Source: Latrodectus hesperus
Taxonomy: Eukaryota > Arthropoda > Arachnida > Araneae > Theridiidae
NCBI GenBank assembly: GCA_037975125.1
Contig: CM075862.1
Location: forward strand, 44,068,277 to 44,132,276
Direction of reading: 5' to 3'
DNA length: 64,000 bases
This document shows positions 37,137-48,299 of the stretch, piece after piece. The position numbers were made by a program, and so were the translations under genes. Position 1 is the stretch's first letter; each line of letters begins with the position of its first letter. The notes below the pieces were generated by a model, which made no database searches, had not been told where the DNA came from, and saw only the letters and a list, made by a program, of their open reading frames with translations.

Positions 37137-38090
37137 GCTTCTTCTGTTTCATTTATTGCCTTTTATAGTATTTTCGAAAATAATTACTTTTGATTTCATT
37201 TATCGTGTTGATAAATGTTCGTTTACTATAACTTATGAAAACTATATTCAGTGAAATAAAGGATTATATACCGAATACTATTTTGCAAAATAAAAACCTC
37301 TTCCTCGAAATAAAGCATTTTGAATGAAAGTTTAGCAAAATAAATCTTTTATTTAGTGGATTCAGTGCTTTGATCAAACGTGAAGATAATAAGAATAAAA
37401 TAAAGAGGATAATATAGTTAAAAGTAATGCATTTATGATACAATATTTTCTTCAGGGAGTAAGAGTTGCATAACAATAAATATTGATGGTAATTTATTTT
37501 TGATTGGAAGCTATTTTTAAATTGAACTCAAATTTAATATTGCAGAAAACACAAAAAAGTTAAGCTAAAATCATACACTCTGATAGTTGTTAAATATTTC
37601 AGAATTTCAAAGAAAGATTTGTACTTCATAAAAATATACACTTTAAGTAAATAAAATAAGGATTCTGAATTTCAGAAAAATTTTTGAGCGGGGTTGATTT
37701 TAGAAAGGCTGCACGAATTAGAGCAAAACTTACGTCAGATTTTGTCTATCACTGATTGTAAGAAAATAAAAATTGAGCTTCTGCTCAAAAATTTTTTTGA
37801 CCATAGCATTTTTAGTTAATTTAGAGTATAATTAACGTAGATTCTAACTCTCTGTAAAATGCTTATGCCGCTATTATAATTAGTTTAAGCAACATAATAT
37901 TTAGCTTCCGAATTCTCGCTTCAAGTAAAAAGTATGTGGTTATTTTCCTCTTTTGAAAATTCTCATTTATGCTTTATAGCAGAGAAAAGAGAAAAATATT
38001 TATGGCAATCCCTCTTTTTTTCTACATTTCTATAATGTAATTTTTAAAAAATAAATATTTACTATTTTTCTTATTTTTAAAAAGTATTGA
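37137..38090. other. AT-rich non-coding DNA
   Basis: No supported feature. Confidence 0.6.
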
Positions 38091-38105
38091 TTTCTTTCTC
38101 TTTAG

Positions 38106-38219
38106 CGAAATCGTGTTCTCCTATCACAATACATCACCTCTCGGAAAAGCACTGAAACGCGAATGAAAGAAATTCCGATTTCAACACTTAATAAATTTAT
38201 AACTAAAAAGAGTCTTTAA
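38106..38219 (+). CDS. Candidate terminal exon (37 codons)
   Basis: An excellent acceptor, TTGATTTCTTTCTCTTTAG, ends at 38105. The following 37 codons are open, starting RNRVLLSQYITSRKS and ending at TAA (38217-38219). Composition is richer in C and G than the flanks. The product is not recognised and no polyadenylation site was confirmed. It could equally be a chance open stretch behind a pyrimidine run. Confidence 0.22.
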   Translation, partial: RNRVLLSQYITSRKSTETRMKEIPISTLNKFITKKSL

Positions 38220-39360
38220 GCATTATATACTTAATTCGAATTGTTTTGGGCTAATCTGTACACAAAATTTCATTTCGTGTTTCGAATCATCCCTTTGAGA
38301 TGGCGTAAGTTAAATTATTTTGTAATATTTAAACTTTTATTTGTTAAACTATAAAATTTCAAGTTTTGATGTTCAAAATGAAGTTTAAGTAAGAAGTGAT
38401 TTTTACATTTGAGGTTTTCTTTATTTCTATATGCTATATTCAAAAAATATCTTATTTGTGAAAATATATTTATATGTATTTCTAACTAAATAATTCTATT
38501 ACCATAATAGTTATAGTTAACGAACTTAAAACTGTTGCAAGGTATTTCATTAATATTCTTAAGGCTTATATTAAGATAAAAGACCAAATTTATATTTCTC
38601 AGGATCGCGAAAACTTCCCAATCCCCACATCAGCAGATATGAAAGCAACATGAAAACAGTACGTTCATTTTTCATTGCTCAATAGTGACTACTAAAATTT
38701 AAAATTGATCTTTCCTTCCAATAACATCAGCCAGAATTGCATAGTTACCAGCAATATGTATGTAGATATGTATGTATATATAACACACACATACATATGT
38801 GAGTGTAAGTATGAATATATGTATATACATTACATATCGTACAAGTTTAAGCATGTCAACTAGTCTTGACATGATAAAAAAAATTCCAATTTCTTCCATT
38901 GAAAGATTAATGTCCCATAATTCATGATAATGACTCTGTCAATAGCATAAATTATTAATTGTAAATTAGCCAATTATGCTAATATATGCGCTTGTTAGCA
39001 GTGTTTGGCCAAGGTTATACCAATTTCAATTTAACAATAACTCATTTTGGGGGCATCGAAAGAAAACAATAATTTTGAAAATAACTCGAAAGTATATAAC
39101 TGAAGTAATTCATCATTTCATAATAGAATAGTTAGTAAATAAAAAAGTGTATTGTTTATTAATATCACCTAATATAAATTTATCGAAAATGTGGAAAAAA
39201 TACAGCAGTTACCAATAAAGAAGTGTTTCTTTGAAAAAAAAATTATATCAAACAATGATTAAAATAAAGCTGTCAAAAAGTTTATTCCTTTCATAAAAAG
39301 TTCCTATAAAGGCAGTTTTCAAATAAAATCGATAAAGAGAAATGCTATATACGGTTTACT
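38220..39360. other. AT-rich non-coding DNA
   Basis: Includes a TATG/CATA-rich patch at 38755-38835. Nothing else is supported. Confidence 0.5.
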
Positions 39361-39361
39361 T

Positions 39362-39365
<4 letters not shown>

Positions 39366-39400
<35 letters not shown>
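39366..39400. repeat. (TA)n microsatellite, short
   Basis: About 35 bp of TA. Confidence 0.95.
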
Positions 39401-39403
<3 letters not shown>

Positions 39404-39899
39404 CTAACCATTCTACTAACACTTACTTTTTATTCCTACTTCTTATAAGCCACCCCTCAAAAGAATGGACTTGGCCACATCCCCTCTGAAAAATATTGAA
39501 TAAATAGTAATTAAAACATTATAGCTAAGAGCTCATTTCAAAAATAGTTAATATCATATAGATCTACTACATAAAAGTCCAATGGTATTAACTTCTGTTA
39601 TTTATATGATATATTTTTAAGGCACTGTGATCATTCAATATTTTATAGCTATGTATTGTTTTAATTCTAAATATTGTTTTTATCACAAAAGAATTATGTT
39701 AAATTAACTTGGGATACGTTACCTACAACTTTCAAATGAATAATATAAAATTATATCTTTGTTCAGTTTCGTGTTACAAAAACAATGGACTTATTTTTGA
39801 CCACAGACCATATCCAGAATCACTCTTTCCAGACTGAACACAAGAAAAAGGTGGGAACTGACAATACCTTTTCCCTAGGAAGAGAATCGAAAATACATG

Positions 39900-40565
39900 T
39901 TCTTAGAACAAAAATCCAAACATACACCCTCTGAAAAAAGAATAAATATTCACGTGGTGTTCAGCGATAAAAGAACAAACAAAGAAAATAAGAGAGAGAG
40001 AGGAACTTGAATCTACAAATAAATAGAATCCCGGGGCGAATGAGAAGAGAGGAGGGATTTTTTTCCCAAATCGAAAAAGAAGGAAGAAAAAAGAATGCAG
40101 GAATGGGAGAGGAAGGTTTAAATCACAATTTGGAGCTTGATCCCCTTCCTGGGATGCGGAGGAGCAATAGGATCCGCAGAGGCAAGGAGGCAGGCAAACC
40201 ACAAAGGGACACCAGCTCACTGGGTTCCATCACAATGGATAAGACCAGGGGAAATGAAAGCAAACCTCAAATCCCCAGGTGGAGACGAAGGACTTGGAAA
40301 ACCTTTCTCTCCTGCTGCCGAATTCCATCCCTTTTCCTGGGGATCAAGCAGACGAAGGGGGTCAGAGCACGGGATTTATCCTTGAGGGAGAACATGTTTT
40401 GCCGGTTTCCAAGGCAACCTCGTCTTCAAAGCTAGCCGTCGACAGTCCACATTTCTGGATAGGGCGACATACAGAAATTGAAGGACCACTATCTACAGGT
40501 GTTCCTAGTCCTTACCTAATAGAAACGGAAAGGATGTTCACTTCTCAGGGGAGAACTCAACAGTA
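39900..40565. other. GC-rich island 4
   Basis: A GC-richer block with overlapping plus-strand ORFs: 142 codons at 40007-40435 and 96 codons at 40279-40569 (METKDLENLSLLLPNS and onward). The ORFs are in different frames over the same DNA, so at most one could be real, and neither resembles a known family. A GTAAGG donor-like site exists on the minus strand near 40516. The block shares a 15-mer with GC-rich island 1. Confidence 0.4.
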
Positions 40566-40702
40566 TTAAGACAAAGAATAATACACCAGTTGTAATATCC
40601 GAATGAAATATCTATGATGTTACTACCTGAACACAAATATTTAAAAATGTATGTTCACAAATATGTTTTAGAGAATTTCGAGTAATTGCTTCTTAAAATA
40701 AA

Positions 40703-40880
40703 GCCGAGCTAGTAACAAAATGGTAAGCACTCTTACCTTCAATATATCATGGGTTCGAATTCCACTTTGGTTTTGGCTATTTGTGGTGGTTTGGAATCCG
40801 CTTTAAGCAGTAGGACCCCGTCTAATTAGCTCTTCAGTGCAAAAAATGACCGTTGAGTGACAAATAAATCAAATCAATCA
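40703..40880 (+). repeat. SINE family C, complete copy with target duplication
   Basis: Flanked by near-identical repeats TTCTTAAAATAAA (40690-40702) and TTCTTAAAAATAAA (40881-40894). The head has a degenerate box A (CAAAATGGTAAGCACTC) and box B ATGGGTTCGAATTCC. Body TTTGGAATCCGCTTTAAGC; tail GACCGTTGAGTGACAAATAA. Confidence 0.92.
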
Positions 40881-41224
40881 TTCTTAAAAATAAAAAAATG
40901 CATTATGCTCCAATGTATATAATTTATTTCCAAATTAATTCTAATTTTTATTTGTACGTGGGTAGTACAACGGATGTATCAAGATTCATATCTAAAAAAA
41001 GGTCCACAACACATCACTTTTACGAATATATATTGGTGATTAAGTAAAATTAGGAAAATTAAAATAAAAATAAATTAAATAGGAAAACAGCACATTCTAT
41101 ATATTTGCATACTGCAAAATGCCCCAGCAGGTCAGTAGCTTCACATTGCTAACCATGATATCAACCAAGTGAACCATCACTTGCAGCAGTGAGTGATTGG
41201 GAGATTGTTTACATTCTCCCTCAC

Positions 41225-41480
41225 TGGGTTGCTGGAGTTCTGTGGGTGGGGGACGTATCTACGTTAATTTGTGACATCCAGTGTCCTTCCGGTAGTCTGG
41301 TGTGAATGTGGAGAGGAGAGTTCCATCTCAGGTGTGATCTCGTAACCTGACCGTTGTTCAAAATTAAGAAATCTTTGATGATATGCGATTACTCTAACCC
41401 TGTTAACCTTAAAATAGAGTAGAGTACTCTCTCCTGCACATCTATATATGTATGTATTTTGATACGAGTACACAATCGAT
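41225..41480 (+). repeat. SINE family E copy
   Basis: Contains GTGACATCCAGTGTCCTTCC, then GTAACCTGACCGTTGTTCAA with AAATTAAG following, and ends in a TATATATGTATGTATT run. It aligns with 18395-18580. Confidence 0.75.
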
Positions 41481-41744
41481 AACAGCTCAACTGGATATTT
41501 GATTTTTAAAAAATGAGGAAGTTTTTACATGATAAAAATGTTTCCTTTTTACCTGCAGCAGACACAACTTCTAGACTAGACAAATTATTCCTTTCGAGTT
41601 CAGTTTATATACTTTAATTGATAGAAGATGCAGAACAATTTTTTTCTACTACTTTATTCTCTGGTGCGGTATATGTAGTAAAACGTTTAGTTTGGCTGTC
41701 TCTTTGTGATTAAATTTCTCACGTAAAATCTAATTTAATTCAAA

Positions 41745-41870
41745 TTTATAGTATAAAGTAGATTCTAAACTTCTACAAGCATCCTCGTCTGATATGAGAA
41801 TCAAACCAATAAATTGTTGAGGGTCATGCTTAATCTGATGACCATTTAGTCTCTAGTTCGGTTTGGCACA
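41745..41870 (-). repeat. SINE family C, decayed copy
   Basis: The minus strand has AATGGTCATCAGATTAAGCA (box A area), TTGGTTTGATTCTCATAT (box B), and GTTTAGAATCTACTTTATAC, in family C order. Confidence 0.65.
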
Positions 41871-41874
41871 AGAG

Positions 41875-43370
41875 GGAGTTTGAAAATCTAGATACATCGA
41901 AATTAACAACCCTGGTTTAGTTTTCACATATGGGTGATTCTTTAAAATCCTTTTCTGGGATTATAGGCTTTGATTGGATGAATGAATGGCTAGAAATACA
42001 TTACTATACAGTGGCATAATTTCTTGGATATGCATGGTTATAATCTGATACAAAATGTAATTCATGCATAATGGTATACATGCGCATTTTCTAATGCTAA
42101 CGTAACTACATCAGTGCTGCATATCCAACGAAGTGAGTGGTTACGGTGGACTTATTATCTGGCATCTATGTACTCCGGACCACAATCCCTTCTGACACCT
42201 AAAATCTCTTGTATATTAGAAGTATATACTTATATACCAAAGTACCTCATATCAACGGTTGTTACTCCATAGTTGTTAGCTTTGTAATGATCTTTACAGT
42301 TACACACCTTTGAAATTTTTTTCTATAATAGTTTCTTTTTATCCCCAAATCCCTGACGTCTAAAAAGTATTTTCCACATATTATTGGTGTTTTGCGTCAA
42401 GTTCGACGCCATATCCTTCAAAAACATATTTCAGTTTTTACCAACTAAGCGTTTTTTACGATATTACATTTCGTAGCATTTTTTCCCCTTCTTGATGCCT
42501 ACTATCTCTCATCTGAATTTGTCACCACTTCTAGAGAACTTTCTTTGCAGTGAAATATTTCAGAAATTTTAGCACATAAAATAATTTGCGTCATATTTTA
42601 GAAACTTGAGTAATAATATCAAGATTATTAATCGATATCCCGTTGTGTGTTTCACTAAGTATATTCATAGTTATACAACCAAAAAACATTTTTATACATG
42701 TTACTTATAGAAGTTCTCCGTGATCTATAAAAAGTAAAAGGAAAACTTCCCGGATTCAATTCTATTTACTGTTGCATAATTACAGTAGGATGTTATCATT
42801 CAGTATTCAAATTTTTAGACTAAGGATGTTAGAGATTTAAAAAAATTTTTTTAAAGTTGTGATCACAATCTAATATTTATGTCAAGTTTTTCCAAAAGAA
42901 AACCAGTCTGAGTGTTAAAAAAAAACTGCAACCACTTGAAGCTAAGCTGTCTATAATGGCTTTCCTATTAAACTATACAGCTTCAAAGTATTGTAATTTT
43001 GAATTCAATATTTTACGGTATCTATTTAATACGTGGCGATTTACAGAAATAATTCTCTTTTTAGATAAGATTTTTCATATATTTCTCGTATGTAATTTTT
43101 CTCAATTTTATATGAAGTATATGCAGCATGAATATATCAGTATGAATACATCAGCACTATCTATAAGGTTGATTTAGATACATGTATATGAATTACCGCA
43201 GGAAATATTTCCAGATTCTAAAGAAAAAAATGTTTCCAGATTCTTATTTATCATTCTTAATGAAACAAACTATATGAAGCTTTTATCTTTTTCATTTTAT
43301 TCATCAACTACTTCATCTTGCCTGGTTGACGTGAAAAAGTTGTATATCAGTTGAGAAACACAAGTTTTCT
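41875..43370. other. AT-rich non-coding DNA
   Basis: A faint tRNA-like stretch near 42130 (GAAGTGAGTGGTTACGGTGG) may be another decayed SINE head. Nothing else is supported. Confidence 0.45.
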
Positions 43371-43378
43371 TCGTACAG

Positions 43379-43471
43379 TCAATTAATTACAACGCAATGG
43401 ATATGGAATTATGTGTTTCTGATCTGACTAACGTTAAATCAGAAGACAATATAAACTTGATTATCGTCTAC
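43379..43471 (+). CDS. Candidate internal exon, 31 codons
   Basis: The acceptor AGTTTTCTTCGTACAG ends at 43378 and a GTAAAT donor begins at 43472. The 93-nt interval is exactly 31 open codons (phase 0 on both sides): SINYNAMDMELCVSDLTNVK, then SEDNINLIIVY. The residue content is protein-like and the interval is less AT-rich than its surroundings. The same frame stays open to 43645, so this may just be part of a longer chance ORF. Product unknown. Confidence 0.3.
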
Positions 43472-43479
43472 GTAAATAC

Positions 43480-44370
43480 ATACCGTTGCTCGCGATTCCC
43501 ATACTGTACTTTAAGGTTAACGAGTTTTAGAATAATCTCCATCACGAAGAGCATCGTAATTTTAAACCACAATCAGGTGACAAAGTATACCTGGCACTCG
43601 CTTCTCCATATACATATTTTATATCCTACGTGCATTCACTTTTAACCCAATATTTCATTAAGATTACTTATAAATTTAGCCATGTCAGGACGTTTAAATG
43701 AAGTATTGCAATTCAGTAACAAATAACAAAGAGAATTTAATATTGAGTTTAGCCATTCTCGGACCGCATCTCACGGTCGACGTACATCAACTGACTATAT
43801 TTTGTTGTTCGCCCTCTAGTGGCGATTTTTCATTTCTCACATTCGGCCAGACTGACCTTACAATTGTCCTCAATGGATATAATAATACTCAATTGCTAAT
43901 TAATACCACAAATATTAACATTAAAAATTAAATTAAACACAGAATATTAAATGAAATTATTAACTACATAACTATCATTATTTTTCATTCACACAAACAA
44001 ATACTGTAATTATAATCATTAATAATACACATCTTTCATTAAAAGTAGAAAAATTATTATGTTAGATATTTAAAAAAACTATAGTAATATGTAATACACT
44101 TTTTCCACAAATAATTCTTGATACAATTCTAATAAAACTACTTACAACAAAAGTTTACTAGAAAATAAATGAACTTAGAAGTATTAAATCTTTTACAGAA
44201 TAAATTTAACAGACTTTCATATTGTTTGATGAATATTTCAGTATACCGTAAATGATATTTTTTAAAGTTGTTTATTTTTAGAATAGTTTATGATAAGTTC
44301 ATTGCCTTTTAATTTCAACTTTTTCTTTAAATAAAATTGGAAAGATCTCACCATTTAGGATCCCTCATTC
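43480..44370. other. Possible 3' end region of the Gypsy element
   Basis: A GC-richer stretch at 43740-43865 (GAACCGCATCTC-like block and CGCCCTCTAGTGGCGA) might belong to the element's 3' LTR on the minus strand, but no matching copy was found at the other end. The rest is AT-rich. Confidence 0.3.
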
Positions 44371-44374
44371 AGCT

Positions 44375-45729
44375 TTAGTCCTTGCGAGTGGATCTATGTG
44401 GATTGCGTCTAGGGCTGTTCAGAGAATAATCATCATCATCACTATTGGCACTATCGATATCACTATCTTCATCCGAATCTGCTTCATTTATTCATAATTT
44501 TATTTGACTAATGTGAGCTGTTGCGTAGAAGTGGCCTTTCTTTTTTTTCTTCCAGCTGAGTCACACGGTAGACATCGTTCGGCAATACCTCGGTAACAAT
44601 AAGAGAGCCTAGGTACATAAATTGTGTCTTCATAGGTTGGCCTGAAGATTTCGAGGCTCTTTTCATTACGACAATCTCTCCTCGTTCAAACGTCATTGCT
44701 CTACATCTCTTTTTATCATAACACTGATTCATTTTTTGTTGACGTTCTTCTATTTGTCTTTGAGATTCTTCTTGCACTATAGATGGATCTTGCCAACTCT
44801 GAGCTTCTTCATCAGCTAACTTTCTCAAAATTCCATCGTTGAATCGTGGAGAATAACCATAAAGCAATTCAAATGGTGTCTTGTTTGTTGACTTGTTTAC
44901 AAAATTGTTCAAGAGTTTCTCTCAACTTCATGTATTTTAACATCCCAATCTTTATGAATCTGATCTTCCGATCTTCCATACCAGTTGTTATGGTAGACAA
45001 TATTGTTCTGTTAACTCTTTCAATCATTCCATTTGCACATGGTAGCTTCGTACAATTGAGTGTATGATGTATACCATTTTCAGCACAATATTGTTCAAAT
45101 ATTGTTCAATGCGAAATGAAACAACTTCCTCGATCTGTTATTATTTTCTCACGTAGATCATAAGTATTTACAAACTTTTTAAGAGTCTTCAGCACATGTG
45201 ATGTTGACGTGGTCTTTACTGGAGTCAATTGGACAAATCTTTTGAAATTACCTATCATGACCAGAAGTTCTTGATTACCTTTAGAACTCTTAACTAAAGG
45301 TCCTAAATGATCCATATGTATAATTGCAAAAGGCTTACGACCTGCTTTAATTGGATTTAATAAGCCCGGCAGTTTTCCTGACGGCGTTTTGTTCATTAAA
45401 CATTCAAAACATTTCGAAATGTGCCTTCGAACATAACGTTTCATATAAGGAAACCAATACACTTCTTTTATCTTATTTACAGTTCTGTCAACCAAAAATG
45501 TCCCATAAGATCATGGAATTTAATTACTGTACTTTTTCTCATATTCTTTGGAATAACAGAGAAAATTTTCTTTTCCATTTTCGTTTATGCATCTAAATAA
45601 TCTGTTTCTCTTAAAGATGTAATTTCTTATAAGATGTTTTTCTTCTTTTGTTCTATCCTGATCTTTTTTTCTGAATATTTCTATTAATTTTCGTATTTCT
45701 TGATCAGCCTGTTGTATCATCATCTTCAC
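44375..45729 (-). pseudogene. Gypsy integrase region, broken
   Basis: Integrase joins the element's DNA to the host chromosome. A helical pre-integrase linker (45729-45520) leads into the HHCC zinc domain (VDRTVNKIKEVYWF, then CFECLMNK). The catalytic core shows HMDHLGPL (first Asp, near 45313), ITDRG (second Asp at 45133-45135) and ANGMIERVNR (Glu at 45019-45021). Spacing between the second Asp and Glu is 37 residues instead of 35, with an in-frame TGA nearby at a short tandem duplication. The C-terminal part includes FELLYGYSPRF and GEIVVMKRAS. After a frameshift the tail has TAHISQIKL, a TGA in place of a likely Trp codon, and then an acidic serine-aspartate stretch ending RSTRKD at 44375. 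Several lesions make it inactive. Confidence 0.88.
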
Positions 45730-45954
45730 TCAAGGTCAAACAAACTTCTAATTTTTTATCACTTTCTAAGGATTTGTCGAAATTAATATCTTTTATTAAA
45801 ATAGGAGACTTCTCTTTGTTAATTGTTATAACTTCAACATTTTCATTATCGCTTTTAACTTTATTAGATAAGAGGGTTAAGCTTTCCTCACTTACTTCCA
45901 TTCCCCTTCCTAAGCACTGATCTTCCCTAATTTTTAAGCTTTAGATGACCTTTC

Positions 45955-46737
45955 CTAATTTATTACTGGTACAACTGTTTCACCGATAATTACTTCAAGA
46001 ATAGCATCGAAATTTTGTCCTATACTTTTGACTAAAATTGTTCCATTAACAATCGAATTTTCGGTTTCTTCAATTTTCTCTCTAATCAAATTAATTGACT
46101 TACTTTCGATTTCTGTTTCATTTAATGTTTTCAATTTAACTGTATTTTCCTTTATATCTACTTGAATTTCTGAAAAAACATCGTCATTTGCGTATCCAAA
46201 TTTTAAATTACCCCCAATACACGTAAGAGCAATGTATAGTAAATCTAACCATGTTCTTCCTAAAATTAAATGGCATGGTTGGGAATTATCTTCGACAGTT
46301 AATAAAGGAATAATTTTTCCAACTACATCATCTACACGAATATTTACTACAGCTTTTCCAAGAGCCTTAGTTACTCGGTTATTTTGATTTCCAAAACCGA
46401 ATAAATGACTGCTATTTGGGGTCATATTCAGATTCATTTTTATTGCGATACATTCTTTTAAGAGACAACAGCTGCTTCCTGTATCAATCGATGCAACCAC
46501 TTTATTTCCATAAATATAAGCATTATTCAAGTAGTTCGTAGGCCAACGACGCAATTGAATCCGAATTGTTTTATTATGATAAATTATTTCCCTCGCGCTT
46601 TGATCAATTTCAAACTTACACATTCTCTGAGAATGACCTAGTTTTTTACATTTCTTACAGTAAGCAAAAGTCTTCGGCGCCGGACGTTCACGAGCTATAT
46701 GACCATAATCATTACAATTAAAACATTTAAATTCCAA
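45955..46737 (-). pseudogene. Gypsy zinc knuckles and aspartic protease
   Basis: An open 260-codon frame. Two CCHC knuckles of the nucleocapsid come first: CFNCNDYGHIARER, where the last Cys is replaced by Arg (CGT), and CKKCKKLGHSQRMC, which is complete. The retropepsin follows, with the active-site motif DTGSS in VVASIDTGSSCCLL and a later HLILGRTWLD flap-to-core segment. The protease would cleave the gag-pol polyprotein. The frame is intact through the protease and ends near 45955 in the linker, where reverse transcriptase would normally follow. The next recognisable sequence belongs to the pre-integrase region. Confidence 0.88.
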
Positions 46738-47084
46738 TCTTTGATTTTATATTCGTGCATTAACTTTCGAAAATCTGTGTGTACGTTTCTACTTTCATCG
46801 TTGCTACTTAAATCTGAAATATTTACATTTTGATCTCTAATTTTGATACGTAAACTTTCAAGTTCATGCTCACAGTCAGCCAACGTTTTGGCGGCTATTT
46901 CTGATGCAATTCGATCTTCAGTAATCCTACTTAATAAGCTCTTACTAAACTCTTCATCATACGACTCTGGTTCCGTTATAATACGTTTTAAATAAATTAT
47001 TTTAGCATCTTAAGGTACGGAGAGACCTAATTCTGTTGCTAATTCTATTAAATCTACTTTTTTAGCCTTCCCCCAAAAAGCCAT
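46695..47084 (-). pseudogene. Gypsy gag N-terminal remnant, capsid missing
   Basis: The start MAFWGKAKKVDLIELATELG has a lysine-rich opening that I recall from arachnid Gypsy gag proteins. A TAA at 47010-47012 interrupts it after 24 codons. The frame then continues through a coiled-coil-like stretch (ADCEHELESLRIKIRDQNVN) to HTDFRKLMHEYKIKD. The capsid domain, normally about 200 residues, is absent: FRKLM runs directly into the lysine-rich segment before the zinc knuckle. A one-base shift after KIKD separates this frame from the knuckle frame. Confidence 0.75.
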
Positions 47085-47099
47085 TCTATACAAATTATA

Positions 47100-47730
47100 A
47101 TGCTTAATTACTTTATACATAAAAATACTTTATCAATAACGAAATTATTACTTTCACTTCACCCAAAACGAAAATAATTGTTTCTTTAAAAACGAAATTA
47201 CTTTTTGCAAACGAAATTAAGAAAATATTTTTTCTTATACACATAATTCTTAAAATTTAATAAATGTGTTTTGTGTGATTTTAATCAACCAATAATTTTT
47301 GAACATTTAAATAATTGTAACGTACTTTCTCTATATGAGGACATTATCAAGAAGTATAGGAGGGTCTGTGAACTGATAGCTTAGGCGCTAATGTTCGACA
47401 TTTGTAAAATAAATTATTTACCAATGTAACTTTTAAAATGTAATATGAATTTTATTCTATACCTCAAACTTTGTTTCTTTGGTATATTTTTTCATTCGCA
47501 GATAATTTCAAAAAAACTCGAAGAATTTTTAAACTCGTTTTTATTTTTCTAAAAATAATTGCATTACATATTCTCCTTAAATTCTCAAAGAGAATAAGTA
47601 GGTATCCTTCAAAATATATGATTAATTTAGCATATGTTAATGCATTCCATTATTTAACCAATGTGATTTTCAAAATCTGGCGTGCGAATTGATCGTTGCG
47701 GATGAAATGGAATCAAATCAAACTTGCCAA
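47100..47730. other. AT-rich upstream flank of Gypsy element
   Basis: Should contain the 5' LTR, but no TG...CA-bounded repeat of the other side is visible. Two weakly similar segments, TTATTTACCAATGTAACTTT (about 47416) and TTATTTAACCAATGTGATTT (about 47652), lie about 235 bp apart. Confidence 0.35.
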
Positions 47731-48290
47731 CAGCCCCCTTTTCTCCTTTCCCTATAAAAATCCCCAGAAAAGAAACAAATGAGAGAAATCCAGTCCAGCT
47801 CTTTCTGGAGGAAAAACTCTCTGCCGCCGGACAATAAATTCGGCGGGAGGATTACTCTCTCTCTCTAGTCATCGCGGGCGGGGGAGGATGAGGTGATCCT
47901 AAAGAGGCGCAAGAGCACAGGGATGTTGCATCGCATCCTCTCGCACCCAAGGGATAAAGATCTCCTCCTCTTGATTTTGGTCATACTTTTGGTGACGAGC
48001 TTCTCGACAACAAAGAAAGGAGGATGAAGGAGAGAAGATAGAAAATGCGAAGGGAATGAATGGACATAAGAGTGTTTTTCCGTCTGGGTTTTTTCCTCTT
48101 CCTTTCCTTTTTTCCTGTCCTTAGAGTAGGTATATGCTCTTTCTGGGAAGTGTGTGCCCTGGTTCTTGAGTAAATCTGAAGTTGGTCTTTCTTTGGAACC
48201 TAAGCCTCCCTGCCTACAAGAGGTCAAAAGGATTTAGGCAAGAATGTAAGACCTCAGCGACCCAGCTTCCGAAAGAGGGCTGGACTTTTC
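47730..48290. other. GC-rich island 5
   Basis: A GC-richer block with a CCGCCGGACAATAAATTCGG motif and (CT)n run near 47850. It contains a TATA-like sequence at its left edge. A 120-codon minus-strand ORF (47865-48227) shows no recognisable domain and is probably a chance frame. Confidence 0.45.
47753..47760 (+). promoter_or_regulatory. TATA-box-like TATAAAAA
   Basis: CCCTATAAAAATCCCC at the border between AT-rich DNA and GC-rich island 5. An initiator-like CCAGTC lies about 38 bp downstream, slightly further than typical. No transcript can be shown. Confidence 0.25.
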
Positions 48291-48299
48291 ATTCTTTGT

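Larger units (their letters stand above)
44375..47084 (-). mobile_element. Ty3/Gypsy retrotransposon, internally deleted
   Basis: Reading leftward: a gag start (47084), zinc knuckles, an aspartic protease, a short linker, an integrase and an acidic C-terminal tail ending at 44375. The capsid part of gag and the whole reverse transcriptase and RNase H are absent, although the flanking parts are collinear. Coding is further broken by stops and frameshifts. LTRs were not found. A possible primer-binding-like TTAGCGCC (minus strand, 47384-47391) lies upstream of gag. The copy cannot copy itself; it could only move in trans. Confidence 0.85.

Noticed and set aside
40007..40569. 142- and 96-codon ORFs as genes
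   Set aside because: They overlap in different frames in a GC-rich block where stops are rare, with no recognisable domain or splice context.
43740..43865. 3' LTR of the Gypsy element
   Set aside because: Position is plausible, but no matching copy exists near 47.4-47.7 kb, so an LTR cannot be claimed.
47865..48227. 120-codon minus-strand ORF
   Set aside because: Low-complexity Lys/Glu/Ser content in a GC-rich island; no conserved motif visible.
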